A stretch of DNA of 64,000 bases from Vombatus ursinus (GCF_900497805.2 NW_020946557.1:3400833-3464832), one strand, 5' to 3'; positions 11,080-22,382 are shown, counted from the first letter of the stretch. Translations and numbers: made by a program. Notes: a model not told the origin generated them from the letters alone.

Positions 11080-11490
11080 AGTTTTTTTTAACTTCTTGTC
11101 ATTTCTGAATATCCTTCCCTAATGTTGAACCCTCTCTTTATAACAAAGAAAACTGGTTAAGCAAAACCAACTGATAAAGTAACCATGTCTTAAAGCACTC
11201 TGCACCTGTCATCTCCCATACCTCAATGCATGTTTCATCCTCTATGCTCCAAAACCAGTTATCCATTATAGTGTATCTGAGTTCATCTCAGGTACGGCTC
11301 TAATCATATTCTATATTGTTCTCCTGGTTCCTCTTTCTTCGTTCTGCATCATTTCTTATAGTTCTTTCCACGTTTCTCTGAATTCCTCACATTCATAATT
11401 TCTTATAGCACAGTGATATTCTATTAAATTCCTACATTACTATATGTGCAGCAATTATCCAATTGGTGGGCACCCACTTTATTTCCAGTT
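11080..11490 (-). mobile_element. L1 LINE 3' end, antisense
   Basis: On the plus strand it shows tattgttctcctggttcctc, ttctgcatcatttcttatag and catttcttatagcacagtg-type order. This is the complement of the L1 ORF2 C-terminal and proximal 3' UTR region that also occurs at 20.45-20.98 kb. It is strongly diverged. Confidence 0.55.
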
Positions 11491-11494
11491 TGAG

Positions 11495-12080
11495 AACAGG
11501 GGGAATACCACAGTGCTCTTTCCACTACACTACAATTATGAAATATCCCATATGATACAGTAAGTCAGATACACAGGTTTATAAAAAGAAACACCAATTG
11601 TATTTGCTGAATCCCTGCATGTGTTTGTTGTTGTAGAATGTAAGTAGTTTACAATACATTGGGGATAGTTAAAAAAAATGTAAACACAATGCAATTAAAT
11701 AAAGTTTTAACAGGTTATATAATAAAGCACTAAATTGTGTAGTACAAACAAGTGGAATAAGATTTTCAAGAAAGGAGAGGTGGCTGCTAGCCAAAGCATC
11801 ACCAAAGACCACAGAGATGGTGAGACTTCGGTTTGGCTTTGATCACTGAAAAGGATTTTGAGAGATGGAGAAAAGAGGGGTAGGGAGTAGAAACAGGGTG
11901 CATTTTAGAAAAGGGGGCTTTTGGAGGTTCAATAGATGTAACTGATTTCAAAATAATCCAATAGCTATAGCAGTACAAAGTTAAATATAGGTCTTCTTGG
12001 AAAAGACAGAACAGAAAATTAATCAATTCAGAGATGACCTGGGAAATCATCCTTTCAAAATCCAACTTTGATGTCACTTC
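11495..12080. other. No gene recognised
   Basis: AT-rich unassigned sequence. A 92-codon minus-strand frame (11,799-12,077) has no family resemblance. The right edge (from about 12,055) resembles a sense L2 'caggaagcctttcctaa' segment, into which the next two SINEs inserted. Confidence 0.4.
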
Positions 12081-12098
12081 CTATAGGAAGCCTTTCTT

Positions 12099-12244
12099 TT
12101 TTTTTTTAGGCAATTGGGGTTAAGTGACTTGCCCAGGGTCACACAGCTAGTAAGTGTCAAGTGTTTGGTTTGAGTTCGGATTTAAACTCAGGTCCTCCTG
12201 ACTTCAGGGCTGGTGCTCTATCCACTGCACCACCTAGCTGCCCC
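12099..12244 (-). mobile_element. Marsupial tRNA SINE (short form), antisense
   Basis: Complete: T-tail, ggcaattggggttaagtgac, cacagctagtaagtgtcaag, caggtcctcctgacttca, head accacctagctgcccc. It is flanked by the perfect 14-bp duplication aggaagcctttctt (12,085-12,098 and 12,245-12,258). Confidence 0.93.
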
Positions 12245-12290
12245 AGGAAGCCTTTCTTAAACCCTTGGCTCACATAAACAAGCATATGCC

Positions 12291-12469
12291 AGGGGCAGGT
12301 AGGTGGTACAGTGGCTAGAGCACTCACCCTGAAGTCAGGAGGACCTGAGTTCAAATCCAGCCTCAGATCAAACACTTGACACTTACTAGCTGTGTGACCC
12401 TGGGCAAGTCACTTAACCCCAATTGCCTAAAAAAAAAACCAAACAAACAAAAAAAACAAAAATGAAAAC
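12291..12469 (+). mobile_element. Marsupial tRNA SINE (short form), sense
   Basis: Head aggggcaggtaggtggtaca, B-box side gagttcaaatccagcctcag, then tgaccctgggcaagtcactt and an A-rich tail with caaa units. It is flanked by the perfect 13-bp duplication acaagcatatgcc (12,278-12,290 and 12,470-12,482). It lies 46 bases from an opposite copy, making an inverted pair. Confidence 0.93.
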
Positions 12470-12482
12470 ACAAGCATATGCC

Positions 12483-12934
12483 ACTCACCATGTGTTTGTC
12501 CCATGAGTTTCCATTTTCTCCTCTTTGATGCACCCTGATCTGGAAGTCCTAGAGAAAGAACAGGAAGATGAAAAGTTACTTTTTACCAATCACAAATGGG
12601 GCAGTTTCTGGATAGGTGTCCATCCTCCTGAGCCTCAGTCAATCAATCATCAGGAGGCAACTCCAATCAGATGGACTGCAGTAAGGCCCACACCCTTTAA
12701 TCTCCAAAGAAATTGATCAAGTGAACCTAAAGAGAACTGTGACTTAAGATTTGACTCCCTCTGCTTCTCTCCCTCTGCCAACTTATCAGCTCACACCCTG
12801 TGGAACATGGAAGACCAAGACAGAAGCTCTCCATGCAATGTCTTTGGATCACCTGAACATGTCAACCTTGATAGGGTGTCCTTAATAATGAAAACACTGA
12901 AACAATGTAATCTCAAGAAGAGAAAACTTTAGGT
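12483..12934. other. No gene recognised
   Basis: Unassigned sequence. The 63-codon frame from 12,525 has no recognisable feature. Confidence 0.4.
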
Positions 12935-13018
12935 GTTAATTAGTGAAAATGGTGAGATTTAAACCCAGATTCTCTTACTCCAAACCCATTGCTCTTAACA
13001 CTGCTACCATGCTACTTG
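12935..13018 (-). repeat. MIR-type SINE fragment, antisense
   Basis: gtgagatttaaacccagatt and tgctcttaacactgctacca match the tRNA-related 5' part of MIR in antisense. Confidence 0.5.
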
Positions 13019-13065
13019 GAGTGGTAGTACACTGAGCCACAGAAGGCATTTTTTCCCTTCTATTA

Positions 13066-13330
13066 AAGGCAGCCAGATGATACAGTGGATAGTGTACAGG
13101 GACTGGACTTGGAAAAACCTAACAGCCTCAGACACTTTCTAGCTGTGTGACCTTGGACAAGTCACTTAACTGCTGCCTGCCTCAGTTTCCCCAATTATAA
13201 AATGACAGTGATAATAGCATCTACCTCCCAGGGTTGTTGTGTTGATCAAATGAGATAATATTTGTAAAACACTTATCACAGTATCTGGCACTTAGTAAGC
13301 ACTTAAGAAATGCTTATTTCCTTCCTCCTT
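13066..13330 (+). repeat. tRNA SINE with MIR core and L2-type tail, sense
   Basis: A marsupial SINE head (aaggcagccagatgatacag) is followed by gctgtgtgaccttggacaag, a MIR-like atctacctcccagggttgtt segment and an L2-like 3' end tggcacttagtaagcactta. The composite order is that of Ther/MIR-class SINEs that share the L2 tail for retroposition. Confidence 0.7.
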
Positions 13331-13539
13331 ACAGAGAGCCACCCCAATCCTTGACAAACAACACAAAGGGGTAGAATCCACCTTATTAACTTTTTATTTT
13401 CCAAGATGCATTATCATAGAGTATCCATTTATTGAATTCCAAACTCAGCAGTACTTTAGGTAATTTGGCCTAATACTGCAAAACCATCCCTTATGTGATT
13501 CTTCCCTACCGAAATGCCAACAATAATAATAATTACTTG

Positions 13540-13690
13540 GCTATTTTTCACACTTTTCAAAATGTTTTCCTACTTACTATCTCAATCTGAGCTTCATAGC
13601 AGCCCTGTGAAGTAGGGAGGAGAGGTGTTATTATCTCCATTTGCCATATGCAGGCTGAGAGAAGAAACATTAGACCATGGTTCTACAGAG
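13540..13690 (-). repeat. MIR SINE, antisense
   Basis: cttcatagcagccctgtgaa, aggtgttattatctccattt and gctgagagaagaaa follow antisense MIR. Confidence 0.6.
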
Positions 13691-13699
13691 AGGGGATAA

Positions 13700-14140
13700 C
13701 AAACTGCCCATAGATATGGGCTCCACAGAGACCTGGATACATATCTCACGTTGTGAAGGTGGAAATGAACCACAGGCTAAGAAAGCACAGGAATGACAGG
13801 CAGTAAGTTACTGATGTTTTCTAGACCTCCCCACGCCCACTACCCCATGATTCTGCCATGAATGAATGAATGAAGAATAATGTGATTGTAAAACAGAATA
13901 GGAAAGACAGGATTTCCTGTCACAAAACAAATTGATGTGGACAAGGTAGTCCTTGTGGGTCCTAGGTTCCCTTCCTCTAATTGCTTAAGTCCTCTGTAGC
14001 TGGACACAGCATTCTTCAGCTTAAGAGGAAGCCTAGGATCTTACAGTGGAGGGGAAATGGGGAAGGTGAAAGGGAACAAGTGAATCTTATTCTCATAGGA
14101 TTTGACTTAAGGAAGAAATAACATACACACTCAATTGGGT
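13700..14140. other. No gene recognised
   Basis: Unassigned. It contains three tandem gaat units near 13,860 and no open frame of note. Confidence 0.4.
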
Positions 14141-14144
14141 ATGG

Positions 14145-14745
14145 AAATCTGTCTTACCCTACAGGAAAATGGCGGGGGGGGAAGGGGACAAGAGAATAGG
14201 GGGTTGATAGAGAGAAGGGCAGATTGGGAAAGGGAGTAATCAGAAGCAAATACTTCTGAGGAGGGTCAGAGTCAAAAGAAAGAATAGAATAAATGGGGGG
14301 AGCAGGATAGGATTAAGGGAAATAGAGTTAGTTTTTCACAGCATGTCTACTATGGAAGTGTTTTGCATAACTGCACATGTATAACCTATATTGAGTTGCT
14401 TGCCTTTTCAATGAGGGTGGGTGGGGAGGGAGGAAGGGAGAAAATTTGGAACCCAAAGTTTTAAAAACACATGTTTAAAAAAAATGTTTTCACATGCAAC
14501 TGGGAAATAAATACAGGAAATGGGGTACAAAAATCTATCCTTCCCTACGGGAAAATAGAAGGGGAAGGGGTTAAGAGAAGGGGGTGAGAGATAGAAGGGA
14601 AGGCAGACTAGGGGAAGGGGCATTCAGAATGCACACCATCTTGGGGTGGGGTGGGGGAGGGGCAAGATGGGGTGAAAATTTGGAACTCAAAATCTTGTGG
14701 AAGTAAATGTTGAAAACTAAAAATAAATAAATTTATTAATTAAAA
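14145..14745 (+). mobile_element. L1 3'-UTR-like repeat, two partial copies in tandem
   Basis: Copy 1 (about 14,145-14,512) reads ctgtcttaccctacaggaaa, a G-rich body, ttgcataactgcacatgtat, gttgcttgccttttcaatga and an end at catgcaactgggaaataaat. Copy 2 (about 14,513-14,745) starts again with aaatctatccttccctacgg. It keeps the G-rich body, lacks the 'cacatgtataacc' segment and ends gaaaatttggaactcaaaat with an AT-rich tail. Both look like marsupial L1 3' UTR sequence, either a tandem duplication or two adjacent insertions. Confidence 0.6.
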
Positions 14746-15070
14746 AAAAGAGGAAGCCTAGGACCATGTCCTACATATTTGTTTTACTTTGGGTCTGGTT
14801 GAAGACACACTGTCTGGACTCCATAAAAGCAAGCAAAGCAAGAACTGGGCACACAGGAGAACTGACCGATGATGAGATGGATGCCTACAAGCCCAGCTAC
14901 CTGCTGCTTCTCTGAAATTTTTCTATCCCTACTCAAAAACATTCCTGCTTCTGAGGTCTTGGCCTCTGGTACCACTTTATACTTGAGGAAATTGAAGCAC
15001 CAAAGAATTAAATGACTTGATCCTAGTCTCATTATGCATTAGCAGCAGTACCAGAATAAGAATCCTGAAT

Positions 15071-15325
15071 CTTCCTGGAGAAGTAGAGAAACACCATTCC
15101 ATTGCCCACAAGTGTCCTGCCTTCCTTGGAAAGAGAAGAAATGCCATTCTATTGTTCTAGATCTCCTGCCTTCCTAGCAAAATAGAGAAATTATATTCCA
15201 GTACTCACTAGTCTTTGCGCTAAGGAGAGAAAAGCTATTCCATTCTACCAGATCTCCTGACTAGTCTCCTGCCTTAAGAGAAGTGAGGAAAAATGCCATT
15301 CCTTTATCTTCATTATTCCCCTTAC
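15071..15325. repeat. Degenerate ~50-bp minisatellite, about five units
   Basis: Units begin near 15,071, 15,121, 15,170, 15,215 and 15,273. Each repeats the pattern cttcct-gg-aag-agagaa, a/gccattccatt and agtctcctgc. Unit lengths are about 45-58 bases and neighbouring units differ by roughly a quarter of positions. It abuts the 5' end of the long L2 copy, so it may be L2 5' UTR monomers rather than unrelated DNA. Confidence 0.75.
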
Positions 15326-15329
15326 TTGA

Positions 15330-17938
15330 GCTTCCTAAGGTCCTGAGAGGATTCTACCCCAAGATCTAACCCTTAGAGATGTTTATAAGCTATCTGAATT
15401 CATTCCTCAACAATTAACAAACTCCCATTTGGTTGTACCCTTCCCACGTCAGTGATTGTTAACCCCCAGATATCATCATTTCCTCAATGAATTCAGTCCC
15501 TGGCTCACAGTCTTCCTATCCTCCCCAATTCATGTCATCATACTAGAGGACTTCCACATATACGTTAATATTCCCTCAAACACCCTAACCTTAGAGTTCA
15601 ACTTACTCATACCCTGAATGTTGCCATCATCCACGAATGTATCACTTCCATTTATATGAACTCTGAAATTCTTTATCTAATTATAATCTGTTCTTCTTCT
15701 ACCTCTCCCTCTGCCTTTCAACGCAAAACACTTTTCCTCATCCTCACCATGACCTCTAATCCCACAACCCCTCAGTCCTTTCTCAGGCAAAAGCTATACT
15801 TTCTTCCCTTTCTCATTTTGACCATTTGATGAACCAGTTGAACTCTATATTGTCATCTTCTCTCAAGACCCTTGCCACCTTTTATCTATCACCAATCGTG
15901 CCCTGATAAACCTAGTCTTGGATTACTCCTCCTTCATTCATACTGCCTTCATTCCTATTCATGTGTTGCTGAATGAAGCTGTAGAAAATCACAAAACTAT
16001 GACGACCGGGTCCACTACAAATTTATGATGCATAATCTCAACTGGGCCCTCACTGGGGCAAGGCAATCTTTTTACAACTCCCAAATTGAATCAGCTATCC
16101 CACTCACCATAGCATTTTTCCAAACCTTGTTATCTTTCCTCAAACCTCCTGCAGCACCCTCTCAGTTGAGAACCTTGTTTCATTGAATTTTCCCTGAAAA
16201 AATTTAGGCCATTTCCCAAAAGATTCCTCTTCTCCCTTCCTCATCTCAGATCACCCAGATGCCACTATTGCTTTCTTCACCTTTGTCTCCCCGAAGTAGT
16301 CCTTCTCCAGGCCAAGGAAAACTCCTCTACATGCACAAATAATCCCATTTCCTCCCTTTTCCTCCAGCATATTGCCCCGCCCCCTTATCTATACTGTGTC
16401 GCTTATCTTCCCATCTCTCCCTATGTACCAACTACTTCCCTACCATCTATAAACATGCTCATTTCTCACTCATCCTCAAAAAACAAAAAAAAAAAACACC
16501 TCACTTGATTCATTTATCCCCAGCCATCATCTCATATCTCTCCTCCCTTTTGTGGCTAAACTCCTTGAGAAGGTTGTCTAATGTTTTCACTTCTTTTCTC
16601 CTCTTACTCTCTTCTTAACTCTTTTCCTGCCCCATAATTCAACTGATGATCTCTTAGTTGTCAAACTGAATAGCCTTTTTTCCATCTTCATCCTTCTTGG
16701 CCTCTTTGTAGCCTTTGACACAATCATTCTTCTTGATATTCTCTTATCTAGGTTTCCAGAACATTTCTTTATCCTAGCATATCTTTATCCTACCTACCAG
16801 TCTTACCACTTCAATCTCTTTTGCTTTCCTCTTCATCTACTTCATGCCCAATAATCCAGGGTGTCCCTCAAGGCTCTGCCCTGTGGGTCCTCTTGTTTTC
16901 TCCCTCTGCACTATTTGACTATTTGATCTCATCAGCTCCTATGCATTCAATTGTCATCTTTATGCAAATGATTCTCAGATCAACTTATACAGTCCTAACC
17001 TCTCTCCTAACCTGTAGACTTAAATTTCCAATCTCCTATTGGACATCACCAATTGGATGTTCTGTAGACATCTTAAACTCAACATGACTAAAAAAGAATG
17101 ATTATCTTCCCCCAAAAACCTTTCTAACTTCCCTATTATTGTTGGGGGCACCACCATCCTCTCAGGCATCCAGACTAACAACCCTAGGTGTCATCGTTGA
17201 CTCCTCTCTCTCTTTCATCTTTCATATACAACCTGTTGCTAAGTCTTGTCAATTTGACCTTTGTAATCTCCCTTCTCTTCTCTGACAACTGATACCATTA
17301 CCACTCTAGTGCAGCCCTCATCACATCATACCTGGACTATTGCAATGGCCAGTAAGTTGTTCTACCTGATTCAAATCTTTCTTCATTCCTATCCATCCTC
17401 CATTGAGCCATCAAATCAAGCTTCCTAAAATGCAAATCTGACCATGTCACCCTCCTATACAATCAACTCCAAGATCAGTTATAAAATCCCATGTCTGATA
17501 TTCAAAGTCTTTCACAATCTGGTGCCCTCCTTCCTTTCCAATCTTCTTGTACCTTGATGCCCATCCCACATACTCTAAGATCCAGTGACTCTGGCTTCGT
17601 GATACTTCTTTCAAGATATTCTATATCCCGCCTGGTATTCTCTCCCTCTTTATCTCTGTTTCCTGGTTTTTCTGGCTTCCTTCAAGTCTTAGCTAAAATC
17701 TCCCCTTCTATGAGGAGACTTTCTTGATCCCCCTTAATGTTAGTGCCTTCCTTCTGTGATTATCTTCAATTTATCCTGTACATATACTATTTATATATAA
17801 TTATTTTCATATTGTCTCCCCCATTAAACTGTGAACTCCTTGAAAGCAGAGACAGTTTTTTTTTGCCTTTCTTTGTATATCCAGTACTTAGTACTGTGCC
17901 TGGCACATAGTCAGTACTTAATAAATGACTGAATGGTC
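15330..17938 (+). mobile_element. L2 LINE, near full-length decayed copy
   Basis: The longest L2 here, about 2.6 kb, in consensus order. The endonuclease region has VIILEDFHIYVNIPSNTL-like coding near 15,540. The RT region includes QGVPQGSALWVLLF near 16,857-16,905. The catalytic box reads YAND (16,961-16,972) instead of YADD. The late 'GVIVDSSLSF' segment is near 17,190, and the 3' UTR ends gtgcctggcacatagtcagt, acttaataaatgactgaatg. Many stops and frame changes interrupt it; the longest frame is 88 codons (16,821-17,087). No target duplication remains, as expected for an ancient copy. Confidence 0.9.
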
Positions 17939-17944
17939 TAAACA

Positions 17945-18640
17945 AATACAGAATTAAATTACAATATACACAGAAATGAACAGGCTATGCTAAGCCCAGT
18001 TCAAGTGTACATCAGAGTTCTCATCCATGCTTTGAACCCAATGATTACTTGTAGAAGTGAATGAGACTCATAACTCGTTAAAAAAAAACTATGTAAATTA
18101 CAGCAGAATAAACGTGACTAATATGTTTATTCACAATAAAAAAATCTTTCCCAGTCTTTTCTTTGGGTTTATTCAGATTTTAATTACTGCTGTTAGCATA
18201 TATGCCTTTATTCTTAAACAGTTTGACAAAGTTTATTGAATTGCTTATTATAAGACATCTGTGTTCCCTTTGGATTATTTATTATTCCCAGTGCTATTCA
18301 TGATTATTTAATTATGAATGTTTGTCTAAGTCTCCATGTCACTATTTAAGCAGAAAACTTCTGTATTAAGTGATGCAGTAATGAACAGCATGGCCAGATA
18401 CACAAAACAAGCAGATTTATGGCTACATAGTACCATGTTTTTCTTTGGTTGGAAGACAACATTAGTACTAGTATTTTTATGTGTATAGGTACCTTTTTTG
18501 GTCCAGATTTGTGATTTCATTGGTCTAAATTAGAAATTTGGAAAGTTTAGAAATAATTCTTTAAAAATTGCTTTTGCTAGTACAGATTGGAAATTCTACA
18601 ATACCTTTGCACTCTTACCATAGCGTTGCTTGAGAATTAG
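17945..18640. promoter_or_regulatory. Repeat-free AT-rich block, candidate conserved non-coding element
   Basis: Densest part 18,060-18,530. It contains many TTTATT/TTATTA and ATTA cores (gattatttaattatgaatg, gcttattataagacatct), a CAAAG-type gtttgacaaagtttat and no repeat signature. The short frames 18,057-18,239 (+) and 18,326-18,520 (-) show no protein features. Enhancer-like texture only. Confidence 0.3.
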
Positions 18641-18735
18641 AGGAGAAAGCCAGAGAAATTAAGTGATTTGTCCATGCTTAAATAGCTAGTATGTCTCGTA
18701 GAAAGCACTTGAACACAGGTCTTCCTGGCTCGATC
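18640..18735 (-). repeat. MIR fragment, antisense
   Basis: gaaattaagtgatttgtcca, aatagctagtatgtctcg and cttgaacacaggtcttcctg follow antisense MIR. Confidence 0.6.
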
Positions 18736-18751
18736 AGTCAACAAGCCTTTC

Positions 18752-18955
18752 ATAGAATTATAGATTTAGAATTGGAAGTGACCTTAGAGGTCATCAAGTC
18801 CAGCCCCCTTATTTTACAGATGAGGAAACTGAGGCCCATAGAGGCTAAATGACATGACCAAAGTTATACAGTGAGTTTCTGAGGCAGTATTTGAATCCAG
18901 GTCTTAATAATTCCACATCTAGCATTCTATACTTTACACCATGTCATATGTCAGT
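18752..18955 (-). repeat. MIR-family SINE, antisense, nearly complete
   Basis: catagaattatagatttaga, gtgaccttagaggtcatcaa, ttacagatgaggaaactgag, gaggctaaatgacatgacca and gaatccaggtcttaataatt are in full MIR antisense order. A well preserved old copy. Confidence 0.75.
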
Positions 18956-19430
18956 AACTGTGCAAGGTGCCAGAGAATCAAACACAAAAGTGAGAGTACC
19001 TGTCCTCAAGAAACTTATATTTAACTAGTGAGATACAATATGTTTACAGATATATAAATAAATATATATTTATGCATATTTATAAATATACATGTTTATA
19101 TATTATACATATATACAAATATACATATCATACATATTTATAAATATACAAATACTGCATACTTACAACATTACAAATGGGAATGGGGAGCAGAACTAAC
19201 AAAAGGGGAAATCAGGAAAGGCATTTTGAAGGAGATGAGACTTCAACTGAGCCTTGAAAAGAGGTAGGAAAAGAGTAAGGATAAGTAGGGGTCTAGAGGG
19301 AAAGAGAATGAGATGTTTTGGACATGTGGAGTTTGAATTGCCTTTGGGTCATCTAGGTAGAAATGTCAAGTAAGAAATCTCTGACTCCATATCTGGCTCC
19401 TTATCAATTATGCCATGGTGCCTTTCAACA
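18956..19430 (-). mobile_element. L2 LINE 3' region, antisense, with AT-rich expansion
   Basis: gtgcaaggtgccagagaatc and gtacctgtcctcaagaaact mark the antisense L2 3' UTR. An AT microsatellite expands at about 19,045-19,165. Then aggaaaggcattttgaagga and gagacttcaactgagccttg continue into the ORF2 end. Confidence 0.65.
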
Positions 19431-19437
19431 TAACATA

Positions 19438-21020
19438 CAGTCAATTCTCAACTTTTGCAAGGGTAACATTCCTGGAAACAGTTGAGAAGGTAAAACTGTT
19501 GATAACATCGAATCTACGAGAAATAGGAGATTGGGTTTCCACAACCACCAAAAACTGTAATCTTTCATGAGAAATTGCTAAAAATACATTTTTTCTGCAT
19601 ATAATTCTTTATAATAAAACATTAATTCTGATAACATGTACTTTTCTTAACACAGTAGCCATGAAATAACCCATAAAATGCAGTACATAAAATAAAACTG
19701 GTAACAAGCAAAACATTTTTCTCACTAATAATTCCCTAGAACTCTGTGATCTTTTGTGCTAAGATCTCAATAACAAAAATTATTTCAGACAATATTCACT
19801 TTTCATAACACATGAAATCTACAGTACCATAAACATCATACAGCAAATAAAATTCTTAAAACTAAAACATTTTTAACCTGAATCTTACCTTCCACTGTGT
19901 CAGATGTCAGTATGGGAGCCTTCTACTATGTACTATATTGCTATAAACCTCTCTACCTTGGCCACCCTCTGAAAACCAAGGGAGAGGTTACTGAGACTTT
20001 AGTTAATGCTGTCAGAAGACACCAATACTTGATTCTCAACGTTACCTTTGACACTTTGTCCTTCACAGATGCTGGATGGCATTGGAGATCATCGTGAAGG
20101 ACGTACCAGCTTGAAATAGTCCATCTGTGAAGTCTGTTTTCCTGAGCTGTTTGAGATCCTTAAGGAACTCAGAGTATGGGAGGATATCAGAGGCAATTGA
20201 AATTTAACAAGGCTTCAATGGATGATGAAATTAGTAGCTGGCTGAGTATGCCAAGCCACCCTTCAACCTTGGAAATTGTGAGTGGCACAATCTTGGAACC
20301 TTGTTCATCATCAGTAGGACACCAACCAGTCCAAAAACTTGCATGCATTGCGCCTCTTATTTTTTTCTCTACTGTGCATAGGTGTGTAGCAAAAGTGAAA
20401 ATGAGATTACTAATAAAATCACACAAATGCTTGAAGTTGGGAAAGTTGTTTCATTTTTTTAAAAATCTATTTTATATTTTTCCCAAGTACATGTTAAAAC
20501 TATTCTTTAATATTTTTTAAGTTTTGACTTCTAAATTCTATCCTTCCCTCCCCACTCCCTGAGATGGTAAGCAATCTGATATAGGTTATACATGTGCAAT
20601 CATGTAAAACATTTCCATATTAGTTATTTGGTATAAGAAGACTTGAATAAAAAAAAGAAAGAAAGTAAAAAATAGCATGCTTCAGTCTGTATCCAAACAA
20701 TATCAAATCTTTCTCTGGAGGTAGATAGTGTGCATCATCATTAGTTCCTTGGAATTGTCTTGGATCATTGTATTGCTGAAAATAGCTAAGTCATTCACAA
20801 TTTTTCATCCTTCAATATTGCTGTTACTGTGTACATCATTCTCCTGGTTCTGTTCACTCTGCTACGCATCAGTTCATGTAAGTCTTTCCAGGCTTTTCTG
20901 AAATCATCCTGCTTGTCATTTCTTATAGCACAATAATATTCCATCACAATCTTATGTCACAGCTTGTTTAGCTAAGCTGAAGTTAGGAAGGTTAAACATG
21001 CAAATGTTGAGAATTGACTG
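19438..21020. mobile_element. TcMar/Tigger-like non-autonomous DNA transposon with nested L1
   Basis: Terminal inverted repeats: the left end is cagtcaattctcaacttttg and the right end, read on the minus strand, is cagtcaattctcaacatttg, identical over the first 15 bases. Each end is flanked by TA (19,436-19,437 and 21,021-21,022), the Tc1/mariner target duplication. Removing the nested L1 leaves about 1,050 bases with no transposase frame, so it is a non-autonomous derivative. The TIR resembles Tigger-type ends; the exact family is uncertain. Confidence 0.85.
20448..20978 (-). mobile_element. L1 LINE 3' end inserted in the Tigger-like element, antisense
   Basis: Starts with a T-rich complement of the poly-A tail, then a 3' UTR (ctatccttccctccccactc, ggttatacatgtgcaatcat), then ORF2 end complement (cattctcctggttctgttca, ttcttatagcacaataatat). 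It is flanked by a 15-bp target duplication, gaagttgggaaagtt (20,433-20,447) and gaagttaggaaggtt (20,979-20,993), with two differences. It is 5'-truncated, as usual for L1. Confidence 0.85.
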
Positions 21021-21022
21021 TA

Positions 21023-21595
21023 TCATGTATGTATACAAATAATGGTAAAAAAAATATGACAAATAACCCATTCCATATTGCATAAAATCAGGTCAATAAA
21101 GGATGGAGCTTCCTTGTTTTGCATCAGAAAATGCTTTTGTAGTCTGCCAGACCCAGCTTCTACTTAGGCCAATAGGAATCAGTAGGAGATATAATTTGAG
21201 AGGCTAAATTAAATTCTACTGATAAGAATCCATTCATTTTGATTTACAACTTTTTCTAAAATGAAAAAAAATAAATTTAAGGGTGTTAGCACAGTAACTA
21301 TAAGGCCTTCTCACTTTAGCATGAATTAAACAGATCTTGCTGCTGAGAGTATAGGAACAGAAGCTCTAATAGAAGTTATGAGAACACGTAGGGGACTGTG
21401 CTTCACTTAGCAGGCTTTAAAATTGATTTGCAGTCATGTGCAGGAAGAACAAAGTCATTGGGCACTTAGTATGGTGGCAGAGGGATTCAAAAACAGTGAT
21501 GAGATGGCAACTAAGATAAATGTTATGGACTTCATCACTGTGCTGAGAGCTTTAAATATTAAGGATAAAATTGCAGGGTGAGAGGGAACATGACT
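21023..21595. other. No gene recognised
   Basis: Unassigned AT-rich sequence. The right half (21,440-21,590) may be decayed L2, but this is too weak to call. Confidence 0.35.
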
Positions 21596-21599
21596 TTTA

Positions 21600-21720
21600 C
21601 TCTTTCTTTTCAAAAGACTATAAGCTCCTTGAAGACAGGGACTATCTAAAAAAAAAAAAATATTACCAGTAGCTAGCATAGCACATTGTATGCTCTAGAT
21701 AATTAATGAATACATGTTGA
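21600..21720 (+). mobile_element. L2 LINE 3' end, sense
   Basis: gactataagctccttgaaga, cagggactatct, an A-run of 13, then catagcacattgtatgctct and an aattaatgaatacatgttga terminus. This matches the L2 3' UTR. Confidence 0.65.
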
Positions 21721-21969
21721 ATTAAATTGAACTTGAAACTAAGCAACCATTTCTGATAACAGCATAGTATATGATTTGAAATAGTGTCTCAGTGAATTCT
21801 AACAGAGTTAATGATTCTGTGGCCTGCCCAGTTCCCAACTATCCCACTTCAGAATACTATTAAACAATCCAAACTTAGAATCTGACTTTCTTCAAATCAT
21901 CCCAACCTTGAGCTGATATTTATTAAGATAATCTTAAATTTAAAATTTAATCCTGACAATTACATTCTA

Positions 21970-22120
21970 AAGTGTTTCACTGGAGGTCTACAAGCAAAGG
22001 TTGCAACGACCACTTGTTAAGCACAGTGTTGTGACTTGTTAGGTACATTGTTGTAAGGACTCTTTTCGGATTAGACTAGACTACAGTTGAGTTTCCTTCC
22101 AACTGTCAGAATTCTGTAAG
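21970..22120 (+). mobile_element. CR1/L3 LINE 3' end, sense
   Basis: tggaggtctacaagcaaagg, gaccacttgttaagcaca, gttgtaaggactcttttc, gattagactagactaca and ttccttccaactgtcagaat follow the CR1/L3 terminal order (compare 'ggatgaccacttgtc...ggttgggctagatgac...cttccaactctaagattcta'). It is the only CR1-type copy I can name in the window. Confidence 0.7.
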
Positions 22121-22174
22121 CTATGCTATTTTAAGGGTATTTACTAGGCTACTTGTATCTCAATAGTAGGAGCA

Positions 22175-22382
22175 CAAATTTAGAGCTTAAAGGGATCTTA
22201 GAGGTAATCTAGTTGATTCCATCCACTTTATTTTGATTTTTTTAACAGATAAGAAAACTGAGGCCCAGGGGGGTTAAATGATTCACCCAAGATTACACAT
22301 GGTGTAAGTGGCAAAGCTAGGATCTGAATTTAAGTCTTCTCATTCCAGGTCCAGAGCTCTTTCCGATAAGCTACCCTACCTC
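22175..22382 (-). repeat. MIR-family SINE, antisense
   Basis: cacaaatttagagcttaaag, gggatcttagaggtaatcta, gataagaaaactgaggccca, ggttaaatgattcacccaag and tccagagctctttccgata give near-complete antisense MIR. Confidence 0.7.
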
